Below the pieces are notes generated by a model. It was not told where the DNA came from and ran no database searches. It was given only the letters and a program-made list of their open reading frames with translations. A program made the position numbers and the translations under genes. A DNA stretch of 64,000 nt from Flavobacterium sp. JAS (GTDB taxonomy: Bacteria; Bacteroidota; Bacteroidia; Flavobacteriales; Flavobacteriaceae): assembly GCF_020991455.1 (NCBI RefSeq), contig NZ_JAJMOX010000008.1:285538-349537 (forward strand). Reading direction: 5' to 3'. Shown here piece by piece: positions 52,164 through 60,205 of the stretch. Each line of letters opens with the position of its first letter. Position 1 is the stretch's first letter.

Positions 52164-53645
52164 ATGGATATCGAAAAAGACTATATAAAGCTGATATTTG
52201 GACTAAAACTGAAGCAAGTTCGAACTCAAAAAAATCTTTCACTTTTTGGCTTAGCCAAATTGACAAATCTTTCAAAATCGTACTTAAACGAAATTGAAAA
52301 GGGAAAAAAATATCCAAAAACGGACAAAATTTTGCTTTTATGCGAACATCTGGACGTGACTTACGACCAAATGGTGTCTTTAAAGCTTGATAATAACCTC
52401 GCTCCGATTGGAGAAATCTTAAAATCGGGAATTTTAAAAGAGATTCCATTAGAACTTTTTGGCATTCAGGAAGCCGATTTAATTGATATTATTGCGAATG
52501 CTCCGGCAAAAGTCAATGCCTTTATTAGTACGATTATTGAAATTGCTCAACATTATAATTTAAGCAGAGAAAGTTTCTTTCTTGCTGCTTTACGATCTTA
52601 TCAGGAAGCACACAGTAATTATTTTGAAGATTTAGAAGAGAAAGTAATCGCGTTTTCAAAATCCTTCCAGATTAATTTAGATTCCAAAATCAGTATTGAA
52701 GAACTAGAAGCCATTCTTAAAGAAGAATTTGACTATAAGATAAAAGAAATAGCTTTTACAGATCAGGAAGCTTTAGAAGATTTACGCTCCATTTATGTTC
52801 CAAAAAGTAAAACGTTATTACTTTCAACAGAAATTGACAATCCGCAAAGAGCTTTTATTCTAGCCAAAGAAATTGCTTATAATTACTTAAACCTATCTGA
52901 TCGTTTACTGACTTTCAGCTGGATTAAGTTTGAAAACTTCGATCAGGTTTTGCATAATTTTTACGCTTCTTATTTTGCGGGAGCCTTATTATTACCAAGG
53001 CAGTTAGTTGTTGACAAAATCAATGATTTCCTTACTAACGAAAAACCAAATCCCGAAGAATTTGTTGCTTTAATAGAAAGTTTCGAAGTTTCTCCTGAAT
53101 CATTCTATCAGAGATTAACCAATTTATTACCAAAAGATTTTCATCTGAAGAATTTATTCTTTTTAAGAATGTCCCATAAAATTGGTTCTGATTTTTATCA
53201 GATTAAAAAAGAATTACACATTACCAATCAGCAAGAACCGCACGCCAACGAAACTAACGAGCATTATTGCAGAAGATGGGTTTCGGTAAAAACCATTGAT
53301 GAAGCAATCAAACAAAACAAACCTCACTTTTTTGATGCTCAAATTTCAAGTTATGTTCATAGCGGAAATGAATATTTGGTTTTTTCATCGGCCACAAAAG
53401 ATCCTTTTATAAAAGACAACATTCGCAGTATTTCTGTTGGAATTTTGATTAATCCAACAATGAAAAAGAAATTCAAATTCATTGAAGGAAAACCTTTAGT
53501 GAAAAGAATTGTTGGGGTTACTTGCGAAACCTGCGATGTAAAAGATTGCCTGGAAAGAGCTGCGCCGCCAATTGCTTTAGAAAAGAAAAAACGCCATGAG
53601 AATACTGATGCGGTTGTGCAGCAGTTTATTAGTCAATATAGTTAA
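52164..53645 (+). CDS. XRE/ScfR-type regulator of short-chain fatty acid / glyoxylate genes
   Basis: The 493-residue protein has an N-terminal XRE helix-turn-helix (residues about 13-70: KLKQVRTQKNLSLFGLAKLT, LSKSYLNEIEKGKKYP), a central IrrE-like domain and a C-terminal domain with a CETCDVKDC cluster (Cys454, 457, 462). This is the RamB/ScfR architecture that controls isocitrate lyase and short-chain acyl metabolism in other bacteria. The IrrE zinc motif HExxH is replaced by K235-E-I-A-Y239, so it should not be a protease. It is divergent from aceB. Confidence 0.88.
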   Translation: MDIEKDYIKLIFGLKLKQVRTQKNLSLFGLAKLTNLSKSYLNEIEKGKKYPKTDKILLLCEHLDVTYDQMVSLKLDNNLAPIGEILKSGILKEIPLELFGIQEADLIDIIANAPAKVNAFISTIIEIAQHYNLSRESFFLAALRSYQEAHSNYFEDLEEKVIAFSKSFQINLDSKISIEELEAILKEEFDYKIKEIAFTDQEALEDLRSIYVPKSKTLLLSTEIDNPQRAFILAKEIAYNYLNLSDRLLTFSWIKFENFDQVLHNFYASYFAGALLLPRQLVVDKINDFLTNEKPNPEEFVALIESFEVSPESFYQRLTNLLPKDFHLKNLFFLRMSHKIGSDFYQIKKELHITNQQEPHANETNEHYCRRWVSVKTIDEAIKQNKPHFFDAQISSYVHSGNEYLVFSSATKDPFIKDNIRSISVGILINPTMKKKFKFIEGKPLVKRIVGVTCETCDVKDCLERAAPPIALEKKKRHENTDAVVQQFISQYS

Positions 53646-53697
53646 TTAGACTTCTTAGCCTTTCTTAGATATTAGACTTCTTAGATTTTTAGATTTA

Positions 53698-53835
53698 TAC
53701 ACAATATTGTCAATTCCGAGGAACGAGGAATCTTCGCGAGAAACTCCGCATGCAAAATCGCCAATCTTTGTCGAGCTTCTTGCGATGGACGGATTGAAAT
53801 CCATCCCTACAATATCTTTTGTTCCTTCGGAACGA
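53698..53835. repeat. degenerate composite intergenic repeat
   Basis: Positions 53708-53790 match the layout of the 45926-46025 element (arms degenerate, centre CCAATCTTTGTCGAGCT kept). Then 53786-53835 (GATTGAAATCCATCCCTACA, GTTCCTTCGGAAC) matches a short element at 538-586. The 324-bp gap between the regulator and pirin genes also holds CTTAGATTTTTAGA-like tracts and the pirin promoter. Confidence 0.55.
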
Positions 53836-53893
53836 TTGAAAAAAACCTTTGAACCTTTGAGCCTTTGCGCCTAAAAATTAGAACCCTAAAGAA

Positions 53894-53939
53894 CTTAATC
53901 TACATTAAGTGCTTTTCCTCTATGTCCATCGTAAATTTG
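53894..53939 (+). promoter_or_regulatory. pirin promoter with palindrome CTTAATCTACATTAAG
   Basis: The near-palindrome CTTAATCTACATTAAG (53894-53909) lies 22 bases upstream of the -7 box TAAATTTG (53932-53939). The yceI promoter has the same arrangement with CTTAATCTAGGTTAAG and the same 22-base spacing. It takes the place of a -33 TTG, suggesting a positively acting regulator. Confidence 0.65.
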
Positions 53940-53969
53940 TACTATCAAAATAACAAAACACATATCATT

Positions 53970-54686
53970 ATGGAAAATATAGTATTGCACAAAGCAGAAA
54001 CAAGAGGAAATGCAAATCACGGATGGCTTAATGCTTATCACAGTTTTAGCTTTGCTAGCTGGTACAACCCTGACAGAATTCAGTTTGGTGCACTTCGCGT
54101 TTTAAATGACGATACGATTGCTGGCGGAATGGGTTTTGGAACGCATCCTCACGACAATATGGAAATCATTACGATTCCGCTAGAAGGCGATTTAGCACAT
54201 AAAGACAGTATGGGAAATACTGAAATCATCAAAAATGGTGATATTCAGGTAATGAGTGCCGGAACCGGAGTTCAGCATAGTGAGTTTAATCCAAATACAG
54301 ATCAGCAGACTAAATTATTACAAATCTGGTTGTTTCCAAACAAAAGAAATGTAACGCCACGCTACCAACAAATTACTTTGGATGTTGCAGACAGGCATAA
54401 TAAATTGTCTCAGATTTTATCTCCAAATGCAGACGACGAAGGTGTTTGGATTCATCAGGACGCTTGGTTTCACATGGGAAATTTTGATGCCGGAATTGCT
54501 ACAACATACAAACTAAAAAAAGAAGGAAACGGAGTTTACGCTTTCGTTTTAAAAGGAAATGTAGCTATAAACGGTCAGGAATTGAATACCCGTGACGCAA
54601 TAGGAATCTCTGATTTTAAAACTTTAAACATAAAAGCAAATACCGATGCTGAGTTTCTTTTAATGGAAATTCCCATGAATTATTAA
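53970..54686 (+). CDS. pirin-family protein (bicupin)
   Basis: The 238-residue protein has the pirin fold, two linked cupin barrels. Likely metal ligands are in the N-terminal barrel (GTHPHDNMEIITIPLEG, then GTGVQHSEFNP). Some pirins are quercetin dioxygenases, others redox sensors of regulators; activity here is not determined. The start is the ATG of MENIVLHKAE at 53970, with the promoter 30 bases upstream; an upstream in-frame ATG would lie before it. It shares a promoter palindrome with yceI, indicating a common regulon. Confidence 0.88.
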   Translation: MENIVLHKAETRGNANHGWLNAYHSFSFASWYNPDRIQFGALRVLNDDTIAGGMGFGTHPHDNMEIITIPLEGDLAHKDSMGNTEIIKNGDIQVMSAGTGVQHSEFNPNTDQQTKLLQIWLFPNKRNVTPRYQQITLDVADRHNKLSQILSPNADDEGVWIHQDAWFHMGNFDAGIATTYKLKKEGNGVYAFVLKGNVAINGQELNTRDAIGISDFKTLNIKANTDAEFLLMEIPMNY

Positions 54687-54860
54687 TTCGAAAAACACAA
54701 CTAATACTTTTTCTCGATAAACGATAATTAATCTGAATTTCAGATTGTTATCGTTTATTTTTTTTTCCTATTTTTTACAAAACTCAAAAAGAAAGATTAA
54801 TTTTATAAGAGAAAATTGGTCTGACTTTAAGATAAAAACTAATCCTTAAAACTTTCAACC

Positions 54861-55091
54861 ATGAATCCTGATAATCTAACCAAAGAATACACAAATGGAG
54901 AAGTCACAATTGTATGGCAATCCGGAAAATGCATTCACTCTGCTAATTGTGTAAAAAATAATCCTGATGTTTTTCATCCAAAAGAAAAACCATGGATTAC
55001 AGCAGAAGCCTCAACAACTGAAAAAATCATAGAAACAGTTCGTAAATGTCCATCAGGCGCATTGAGTTTTTATATGAATAACACAAAATAG
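54861..55091 (+). CDS. YjdI-type divergent 4Fe-4S mono-cluster protein
   Basis: The 76-residue protein matches the Fer4_19/YjdI family. Possible cluster ligands are Cys24, Cys30 and Cys63 (GKCIHSANC, RKCPSGALSF); only three Cys are visible, while a cubane usually needs four ligands, so a fourth ligand may be non-Cys or from a partner. WQSGKCIHSANCVKNNPDVF is the family signature. It is small and cytoplasmic, between pirin and yceI, but lacks the palindromic promoter seen for those genes. Confidence 0.82.
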   Translation: MNPDNLTKEYTNGEVTIVWQSGKCIHSANCVKNNPDVFHPKEKPWITAEASTTEKIIETVRKCPSGALSFYMNNTK

Positions 55092-55134
55092 TTTTTTTTG
55101 CTACAGATTAAAATAATTTTCCAATCGATGTCAA

Positions 55135-55224
55135 GTTGCCACGAATTCCACGAATTTTCACGAATTAATTTTTATAGATTGTGCTGAGAAAAAATTCGCG
55201 CACATTCGTGGAATTCGTGGCAAC
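55135..55224. repeat. GCCACGAATTTCAC inverted repeat, copy C
   Basis: GTTGCCACGAATTCCACGAA and TTCGTGGAATTCGTGGCAAC are exact inverted arms. The centre includes TTTATAGATTGTGCTGAGAA. It lies upstream of yceI, and copy D downstream carries the same centre in the opposite orientation. Confidence 0.8.
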
Positions 55225-55265
55225 AAAAACATTTTCAAAATACTTTCAAACCACATTTTTTATTT

Positions 55266-55311
55266 CTTAATCTAGGTTAAGTGTGCTACGATTACTCTCA
55301 CCGTAACTTTG
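55266..55311 (+). promoter_or_regulatory. yceI promoter with palindrome CTTAATCTAGGTTAAG
   Basis: CTTAATCTAGGTTAAG (55266-55281) is followed 22 bases later by TAACTTTG (55304-55311). The spacing and much of the sequence between and after (CCGTAA.TTTG...CTATCAAAAT) match the pirin promoter. Confidence 0.65.
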
Positions 55312-55350
55312 CCCTATCAAAATGAAATTAATATTTAAAAAATAAAAACT

Positions 55351-55884
55351 ATGGCAACTACAAAATGGTCAATTGACCCAACACATTCAGAAATTGGTTT
55401 TAAAGTTAAACACATGATGTTTACAAATGTTTCAGGAAAATTTGGAACTTACGATGCTACAATCACTACAGATGGAGACAACTTCGAAAATGCTGATATC
55501 AGTTTTTCTGGTGATATTGCTTCTGTTGATACTGCAAATACAGACAGAGATGGACATTTAAGAAGCGGAGATTTCTTTGATGCTGAAAATCACCCAAAAT
55601 TAACTTTCAAAGGTTCATCATTCAAAAAAATAAATGACGGAGAATATGAATTAACTGGCGATTTAAACATTAAAGGTGTTTCGAAAACAGTAAAATTTCC
55701 TGTAGAATTTAGTGGAACAATGACTGATCCTTGGGGAAATACAAAAGTAGGTTTAAACATTGAAGGAAAAATTAATCGTAAAGATTGGGGCTTAAACTGG
55801 AACTCAGCTCTTGAAACTGGTGGTGTTTTAGTTGGAGAAGAAGTTCGTTTAAACATTGAATTGCAATTCGCAAAACAAGCTTAA
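55351..55884 (+). CDS. YceI-family protein (cytoplasmic lipocalin-like)
   Basis: The 177-residue protein has the YceI beta-barrel: TKWSIDPTHSEIGFKVKHM, DADGHL-type RDGHLRSGDFFDAENHPKLTFKG, LTGDLNIKGVSKTVKFPVEF and GRKDWGLNWN-like NRKDWGLNWNSALETGG. Members bind isoprenoid lipids such as quinone-related polyprenols. There is no signal peptide, so it should be cytoplasmic. It is monocistronic, with the palindromic promoter shared with pirin, a terminator after it, and inverted repeats C and D on either side. Confidence 0.93.
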   Translation: MATTKWSIDPTHSEIGFKVKHMMFTNVSGKFGTYDATITTDGDNFENADISFSGDIASVDTANTDRDGHLRSGDFFDAENHPKLTFKGSSFKKINDGEYELTGDLNIKGVSKTVKFPVEFSGTMTDPWGNTKVGLNIEGKINRKDWGLNWNSALETGGVLVGEEVRLNIELQFAKQA

Positions 55885-55918
55885 TCATAGTATTTTCAAT
55901 TTAATTTGGCTGGTTGAG

Positions 55919-55957
55919 AACCCTGTACTTTTTTAAAAGTGCAGGGTTTTCTTTTTT
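55919..55957 (+). terminator. rho-independent terminator after yceI
   Basis: AACCCTGTACTTTT and AAAAGTGCAGGGTT pair with one mismatch around a short loop and end in a T run. Confidence 0.85.
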
Positions 55958-55966
55958 TAAAAAAGT

Positions 55967-56058
55967 TTGCCACGAATTTCACGAATGTGCACGAATTTTT
56001 TCTCAGCATAATCTATAAAAACTAATTCGTGAAAATTCGTGAAATTCGTGGCGAAAAA
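55967..56058. repeat. GCCACGAATTTCAC inverted repeat, copy D
   Basis: TTTGCCACGAATTTCACGAA and CGTGAAATTCGTGGCGAAAA form the arms. The centre reads TCTCAGCATAATCTATAAAA, the reverse complement of the centre of copy C. The two copies are therefore inverted relative to each other around yceI. Confidence 0.8.
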
Positions 56059-56060
56059 AC

Positions 56061-56924
56061 TCATCGCAAAGTATTTCGAAATTCTGTTGGAGAAAATCCG
56101 GTTTGTTTTTTGAAGAATCTGGAGAAATAAGAATAGTCTTCGTAGCCAACAGCAAATGCAACTTCGTTTATAGACAATTGTTTATCGATTAACATTCGTT
56201 TAATTTCGAGAATTATGCGATCCATAATTACTTCTGTTGCGGTCTTTTGTAAAATTTCATTGCAGATTCTATTTAAATGTTTTAATGTGATATTTAATTT
56301 CTCCGCATAAAACGACGGCAGTTTTTGAGTTTTAAAATATTCTTCTAAAAGCACTTCAAAAGCACTGATTTTAACATTATACGAATGCGTTTGATGCGAA
56401 TAGGTTTCGCTATATTTTCTGGAAATTTCTATGTGAATGCAATCTAATAAATTCAACATTTTGTCTAATTGCAGCTTATTATTTTGATTATTCTCCTGAA
56501 TCAATAAATCAAAATAAGGTAATATTTTTGGTATTTCACTTTCCTCAAAAACCATTTCCGGCCGATTGTGAATGGAATGATAAAAATTGTAATCATTGAT
56601 TTTTTTCTGTCCGAAGTACAAATTATAAAGTTCCTGCGAAAAAATAATTACAAAGCCTTCAACATCTTCAGACAAATTCCAATGATGCATTTGTCCTGGC
56701 TGCAAAACAAACAAACTTCCCCTTTTTATTCCGAATTGATCGAAATCAACTTCATGTAATCCCGAACCTTTCGTGAAAAATACCATTAAATAAGAATCGT
56801 GTCGATGTGGTTCTTCGACAAAACTGTGGCTTTTTAGATGCTCTTTAAAAGTATTGATATAAAAATCACGGTGAATATCATTGCAGCTAAAATTCTGAAC
56901 ACTATAAACAGGATACTTTTTCAT
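56061..56924 (-). CDS. AraC-family transcriptional regulator
   Basis: The 287-residue protein has an N-terminal cupin-like sensing domain (FVEEPHRHDSYLMVFFTKGSG, GSLFVLQPGQMHHWN) and a C-terminal AraC double helix-turn-helix at about 190-285 (LNITLKHLNRICNEILQKTA, MLIDKQLSINEVAFAVGYED, YSYFSRFFKKQTGFSPTEFR). It stands 3' to yceI and transcribes in the opposite direction, so it is a candidate, but unproved, regulator of the palindrome-bearing pirin and yceI promoters. The inducer is unknown. Confidence 0.92.
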   Translation of the reverse strand: MKKYPVYSVQNFSCNDIHRDFYINTFKEHLKSHSFVEEPHRHDSYLMVFFTKGSGLHEVDFDQFGIKRGSLFVLQPGQMHHWNLSEDVEGFVIIFSQELYNLYFGQKKINDYNFYHSIHNRPEMVFEESEIPKILPYFDLLIQENNQNNKLQLDKMLNLLDCIHIEISRKYSETYSHQTHSYNVKISAFEVLLEEYFKTQKLPSFYAEKLNITLKHLNRICNEILQKTATEVIMDRIILEIKRMLIDKQLSINEVAFAVGYEDYSYFSRFFKKQTGFSPTEFRNTLR

Positions 56925-57066
56925 ACGCAGATAATATTTATTTTTTAAAGGAATATGAAATCACCATTCTTTAATTTGGAATTTAAATTTTGGCAATTTA
57001 ACTAAAAATGTCTTTATTGTGCTATAAGTAGCGAAGATATAAAAAAGGATTTAAAAGATTCTAAAA

Positions 57067-57074
57067 TACCTTTG
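57067..57074 (+). promoter_or_regulatory. -7 element TACCTTTG of the DUF983 gene
   Basis: TACCTTTG matches TAnnTTTG and lies 23 bases upstream of the ATG. Confidence 0.55.
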
Positions 57075-57097
57075 TACAAATAAAAATCAACAAGATC

Positions 57098-57460
57098 ATG
57101 TCAAGTGCATTAACTCATATTCTAAGCAACGAATGTCCTATTTGTCATAAAGGAAAAGTTTTTAAAGACAAGAATATTTTTCTGAATTTTGGCTTACCAA
57201 AAATGAACGAATATTGCAGTCATTGTAATTACAAATTCCAAAAAGAACCTGGATATTTCTTTGGCGCTATGTACGTAAACTACGGATTAACAGTCGCTCA
57301 GGGAATTGCAACGTATTGTATCGCACAGTTTTTCTTTGAAACAAATTTCGATTTAAGAATCATTCCAATTATTGCTGTTGTCATTACTTTACTCACTTCT
57401 TTTAATCTCCGATTTTCAAGATTAGCATGGATTTACATGTTTAAGGATTATACAAAATAA
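57098..57460 (+). CDS. DUF983 membrane protein with zinc ribbon
   Basis: The 120-residue protein has an N-terminal zinc-ribbon-like unit with CPIC (Cys13, Cys16) and CSHC (Cys40, Cys43) pairs, followed by two membrane helices (FFGAMYVNYGLTVAQGIATYCIA and IIPIIAVVITLLTSF). This is DUF983, a small inner-membrane protein. Function is unknown. Its promoter is clear and it lies 71 bases before fabD, which has its own -7 box, so the two may be separate units. Confidence 0.85.
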   Translation: MSSALTHILSNECPICHKGKVFKDKNIFLNFGLPKMNEYCSHCNYKFQKEPGYFFGAMYVNYGLTVAQGIATYCIAQFFFETNFDLRIIPIIAVVITLLTSFNLRFSRLAWIYMFKDYTK

Positions 57461-57468
57461 AAAAATGT

Positions 57469-57476
57469 TATTTTTG
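57469..57476 (+). promoter_or_regulatory. -7 element TATTTTTG of fabD
   Basis: TATTTTTG matches the consensus and lies 55 bases upstream of the fabD ATG. Confidence 0.5.
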
Positions 57477-57531
57477 CCTTTCTATTGAAACTAATTTTCA
57501 ATTTAAAAAAATTCAATCTTAAATTAGACAA

Positions 57532-58407
57532 ATGAAAGCATACGTATTTCCGGGTCAGGGCGCACAGTTTACAGGAATGGGCAAAGACTTATATGAATCA
57601 TCGGCTTTAGCCAAAGAATTATTCGAAAAAGCTAACGAAATTTTAGGTTTTAGAATCACTGATATTATGTTCGAAGGTACTGCCGAAGAACTAAAAGAAA
57701 CTAAAGTTACACAACCTGCAGTATTTTTACACTCAGTTATTTTAGCCAAAACTTTAGGTGAAGATTTTAAACCAGAAATGGTTGCAGGACATTCTTTAGG
57801 CGAATTCTCTGCTTTGGTTGCCAACGGAACTTTATCTTTTGAAGATGGTTTAAAATTAGTTTCTCAACGTGCTCTTGCAATGCAAAAAGCTTGCGAGATC
57901 ACTCCGTCTACAATGGCTGCGGTTTTAGGTTTAGCGGACAATATTGTTGAGGATGTTTGTGCTTCTATCGACGGAATTGTTGTTGCTGCAAACTACAACT
58001 GCCCAGGACAACTGGTAATTTCAGGAGAAACTTCTGCTGTTGAAAAAGCCTGTGAAGCGATGAAAGCTGCCGGAGCAAAACGTGCTTTAATTTTACCTGT
58101 TGGAGGAGCATTTCACTCTCCAATGATGGAACCTGCAAGAGAAGAATTGGCTGCTGCGATTGAAGCAACAACTTTCTCTACTCCTATTTGCCCAGTATAT
58201 CAAAACGTAACAGCAAGTGCTGTTTCTGATGCAAACGAAATCAAAAAGAACTTAATCATTCAATTGACTGCTCCTGTAAAATGGACACAATCTGTACAAC
58301 AAATGATCGCTGACGGCGCTACTTTGTTTACTGAAGTTGGCCCAGGAAAAGTGTTAGCTGGTTTGATTAATAAAATCGACAAAGAAGCGGTTACTGCGAA
58401 TGCTTAA
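57532..58407 (+). CDS. fabD: malonyl-CoA:ACP transacylase
   Basis: The 291-residue enzyme moves the malonyl group from CoA to acyl carrier protein for fatty acid synthesis. The nucleophile Ser88 is in GHSLGEFSAL and the catalytic His195 in GGAFHSPMM; VFPGQGAQFTGMGKDL and NYNCPGQLVISG are further family marks. Length matches the family. It is preceded by a clear -7 box and followed by a terminator, so it appears monocistronic here and not part of a fab operon. Confidence 0.96.
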   Translation: MKAYVFPGQGAQFTGMGKDLYESSALAKELFEKANEILGFRITDIMFEGTAEELKETKVTQPAVFLHSVILAKTLGEDFKPEMVAGHSLGEFSALVANGTLSFEDGLKLVSQRALAMQKACEITPSTMAAVLGLADNIVEDVCASIDGIVVAANYNCPGQLVISGETSAVEKACEAMKAAGAKRALILPVGGAFHSPMMEPAREELAAAIEATTFSTPICPVYQNVTASAVSDANEIKKNLIIQLTAPVKWTQSVQQMIADGATLFTEVGPGKVLAGLINKIDKEAVTANA

Positions 58408-58454
58408 ATTTTAGTCGCAGTTTTTAGTTTTCAGTTTAAAAACTATATCTATAA

Positions 58455-58496
58455 AAAATCCTCATAACGAAATGTTTATGAGGATTTTGTTTTTTA
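58455..58496. terminator. terminator between fabD and the toxin gene
   Basis: AAAATCCTCATAA and TTATGAGGATTTT form a 13-bp stem with an 8-base loop between two convergent genes, with A/T runs on both sides. Confidence 0.8.
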
Positions 58497-58811
58497 TAGT
58501 TCTTTTACTTCTTCACTGTAATTATTTATAATTCCAGTTATTAAATAATTATGATTTTTTCTTTCAAAAAAAATGTACCAAGTTGTTCTAGCATTAGCTT
58601 TATAAAAAATATAGTTAGAACCTAAATACCGAAGTCTTTTGGGTGTTTTTTTATGTGGAAATTTAGAAATACTTGAAATGACAAAATCCACTATTTTATC
58701 TATATAATTTTGTGCAGATTCAGCAAAACCAAAATATTCTTCTTTAAAAAGAGTAAAAACCAAATCATCGAAATATTCCAGAACGACATTTTCAAAAATT
58801 ACTTTTTCCAA
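58494..58811 (-). CDS. RelE/ParE-family toxin
   Basis: The 105-residue protein resembles the RelE/ParE toxin fold: a helical N-terminal part (FEYFDDLVFTLFKEEYFGFAESAQNY), FPHKKTPKRLRYLGSNYIFYKANARTTWYIFFERK and a closing beta strand (NHNYLITGIINNYSEEV). RNase-type relatives cleave mRNA on the ribosome; ParE types inhibit gyrase, and I cannot separate the two. It overlaps the small gene upstream by 13 bases, the normal arrangement of a toxin behind its antitoxin. Confidence 0.82.
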   Translation of the reverse strand: MEKVIFENVVLEYFDDLVFTLFKEEYFGFAESAQNYIDKIVDFVISSISKFPHKKTPKRLRYLGSNYIFYKANARTTWYIFFERKNHNYLITGIINNYSEEVKEL

Positions 58812-58996
58812 GGATAAGCTTTTATTCTTTTAGACATTTCAGCTTTAAATTCCTCCGGTGTTAATCCTTTTTCAAACTCAGCATCAAAATCAAAAGTATC
58901 GCGATCTATTCCTTTAAATTGAGGTTTCTGAACTTCATATTCTACTCTTGGCTCTTCAACCTTATTATTCTTCTCATTTTCTTTTTTCGGCTCCAT
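58799..58996 (-). CDS. small antitoxin-like protein
   Basis: The 65-residue charged protein (MEPKKENEKNNKVEEPRVEY...) precedes the toxin gene by overlap and is likely its antitoxin. The first 25 residues are disordered and the last 30 (LTPEEFKAEMSKRIKAYPWK) are helical. No DNA-binding fold is obvious, so autoregulation is uncertain. Identity as antitoxin rests on gene order. Confidence 0.7.
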   Translation of the reverse strand: MEPKKENEKNNKVEEPRVEYEVQKPQFKGIDRDTFDFDAEFEKGLTPEEFKAEMSKRIKAYPWKK

Positions 58997-59047
58997 AATT
59001 CCTACATTTTAATCTTACAAAATTACAAAATAAATTGACTCAAAATG

Positions 59048-59082
59048 AAAATCCCAAATAATATAAATTATTTGGGATTTTT
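59048..59082 (-). terminator. terminator after galE
   Basis: AAAATCCCAAATAAT and ATTATTTGGGATTTT form a 15-bp stem with a 4-base loop. On the minus strand it lies 3' of galE. A short GC-rich repeat (AAGACACACTGCTGTGCGTC, about 59094-59113) lies between. Confidence 0.8.
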
Positions 59083-59147
59083 AATACCGAACATAAGACA
59101 CACTGCTGTGCGTCTCTACGAAAACTGTGACCGCGACTGAAAACTTA

Positions 59148-60161
59148 TTAAGAACGAACTTTTTGCTCCCATTTCCAGGCACTTGCCATTGCTTCGTCTA
59201 AGTTTAATTGAGCTTTCCAGCCTAAAACATTATTTGCTTTATCTGTATTTGCATACGCCTCGGTGATATCACCTTCACGACGTGGCATAATTTTATACGG
59301 CAATTTTTTATCGCTTACTTTTTCGAAACTATTAATTACTTCAAGAACTGAACTTCCTGTTCCGGTTCCTAAATTAAAGGTTTCTACTTTTTGTAAATTC
59401 TTTTTATTGAATAAACGCTGTAATGCAATAACGTGTGCTTTTGCTAAATCTACAACGTGAATATAATCACGAACAGCAGTTCCGTCCGGAGTTGGATAAT
59501 CATCTCCAAAAACAGATAATTCTTTACGTAATCCTACTCCGGTTTGCGTAATAAAAGGCACTAAATTCTGAGGAACTCCTAAAGGTAACTCTCCAATTTC
59601 ATTACTTGAATGCGCTCCAACCGGGTTAAAATAACGTAACAAGATTGCACTGATATTAGTAACCTTAGCTGTATCCGTGATAATTTCTTCCCCTATTTGC
59701 TTCGTGTTTCCGTAAGGAGACATTGCTGCTTGTACAGGAGCATCTTCTGTAATTGGCATTTTTTCGGCTTGACCGTAAACCGTACAAGAAGAACTAAAAA
59801 TAAAACTTGCTTCAGGCTTTTGCTGTAATTCCTGCAACAAATAAACTAATGAAGCAATATTGTTTTCATAATACAACAAAGGCTGCTCAACACTTTCTCC
59901 AACTGCTTTTGAAGCAGCAAAATGAATTACTCCGGTAACATCGTTGTGTTTTTTAAAGAAATCCCGAACTGACGCTTTTTCTCTTAAATCTAACTTTTCA
60001 AATAAAGGCGTTTTTCCTGTAATGGCTGTAATTCCTTTTAAAACATCTTCTGTAGAATTCGAAAGATTATCAATTATCACTACTTCAAAGCCTTCATTTT
60101 GCAATTCGACTACGGTGTGAGAACCAATAAATCCTAATCCTCCTGTTACTAATACTTTCAT
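59148..60161 (-). CDS. galE: UDP-glucose 4-epimerase
   Basis: The 337-residue short-chain dehydrogenase-like enzyme interconverts UDP-glucose and UDP-galactose. NAD binding is at VTGGLGFIGSHT (residues 5-16), and the catalytic Tyr150-x3-Lys154 (SPYGNTK) with Ser123-125 (FSSSCTVYG) is clear. AVRDYIHVVDLAKAH is also conserved. It is 44 bases downstream of the DegT aminotransferase gene on the same strand, so the pair may be an operon making sugar nucleotides for surface polysaccharide or galactose use. Confidence 0.95.
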   Translation of the reverse strand: MKVLVTGGLGFIGSHTVVELQNEGFEVVIIDNLSNSTEDVLKGITAITGKTPLFEKLDLREKASVRDFFKKHNDVTGVIHFAASKAVGESVEQPLLYYENNIASLVYLLQELQQKPEASFIFSSSCTVYGQAEKMPITEDAPVQAAMSPYGNTKQIGEEIITDTAKVTNISAILLRYFNPVGAHSSNEIGELPLGVPQNLVPFITQTGVGLRKELSVFGDDYPTPDGTAVRDYIHVVDLAKAHVIALQRLFNKKNLQKVETFNLGTGTGSSVLEVINSFEKVSDKKLPYKIMPRREGDITEAYANTDKANNVLGWKAQLNLDEAMASAWKWEQKVRS

Positions 60162-60205
60162 TTTGTGGTTGTTTTGTGCTGTTGTTATTTGGTTTAACTT
60201 TTATA

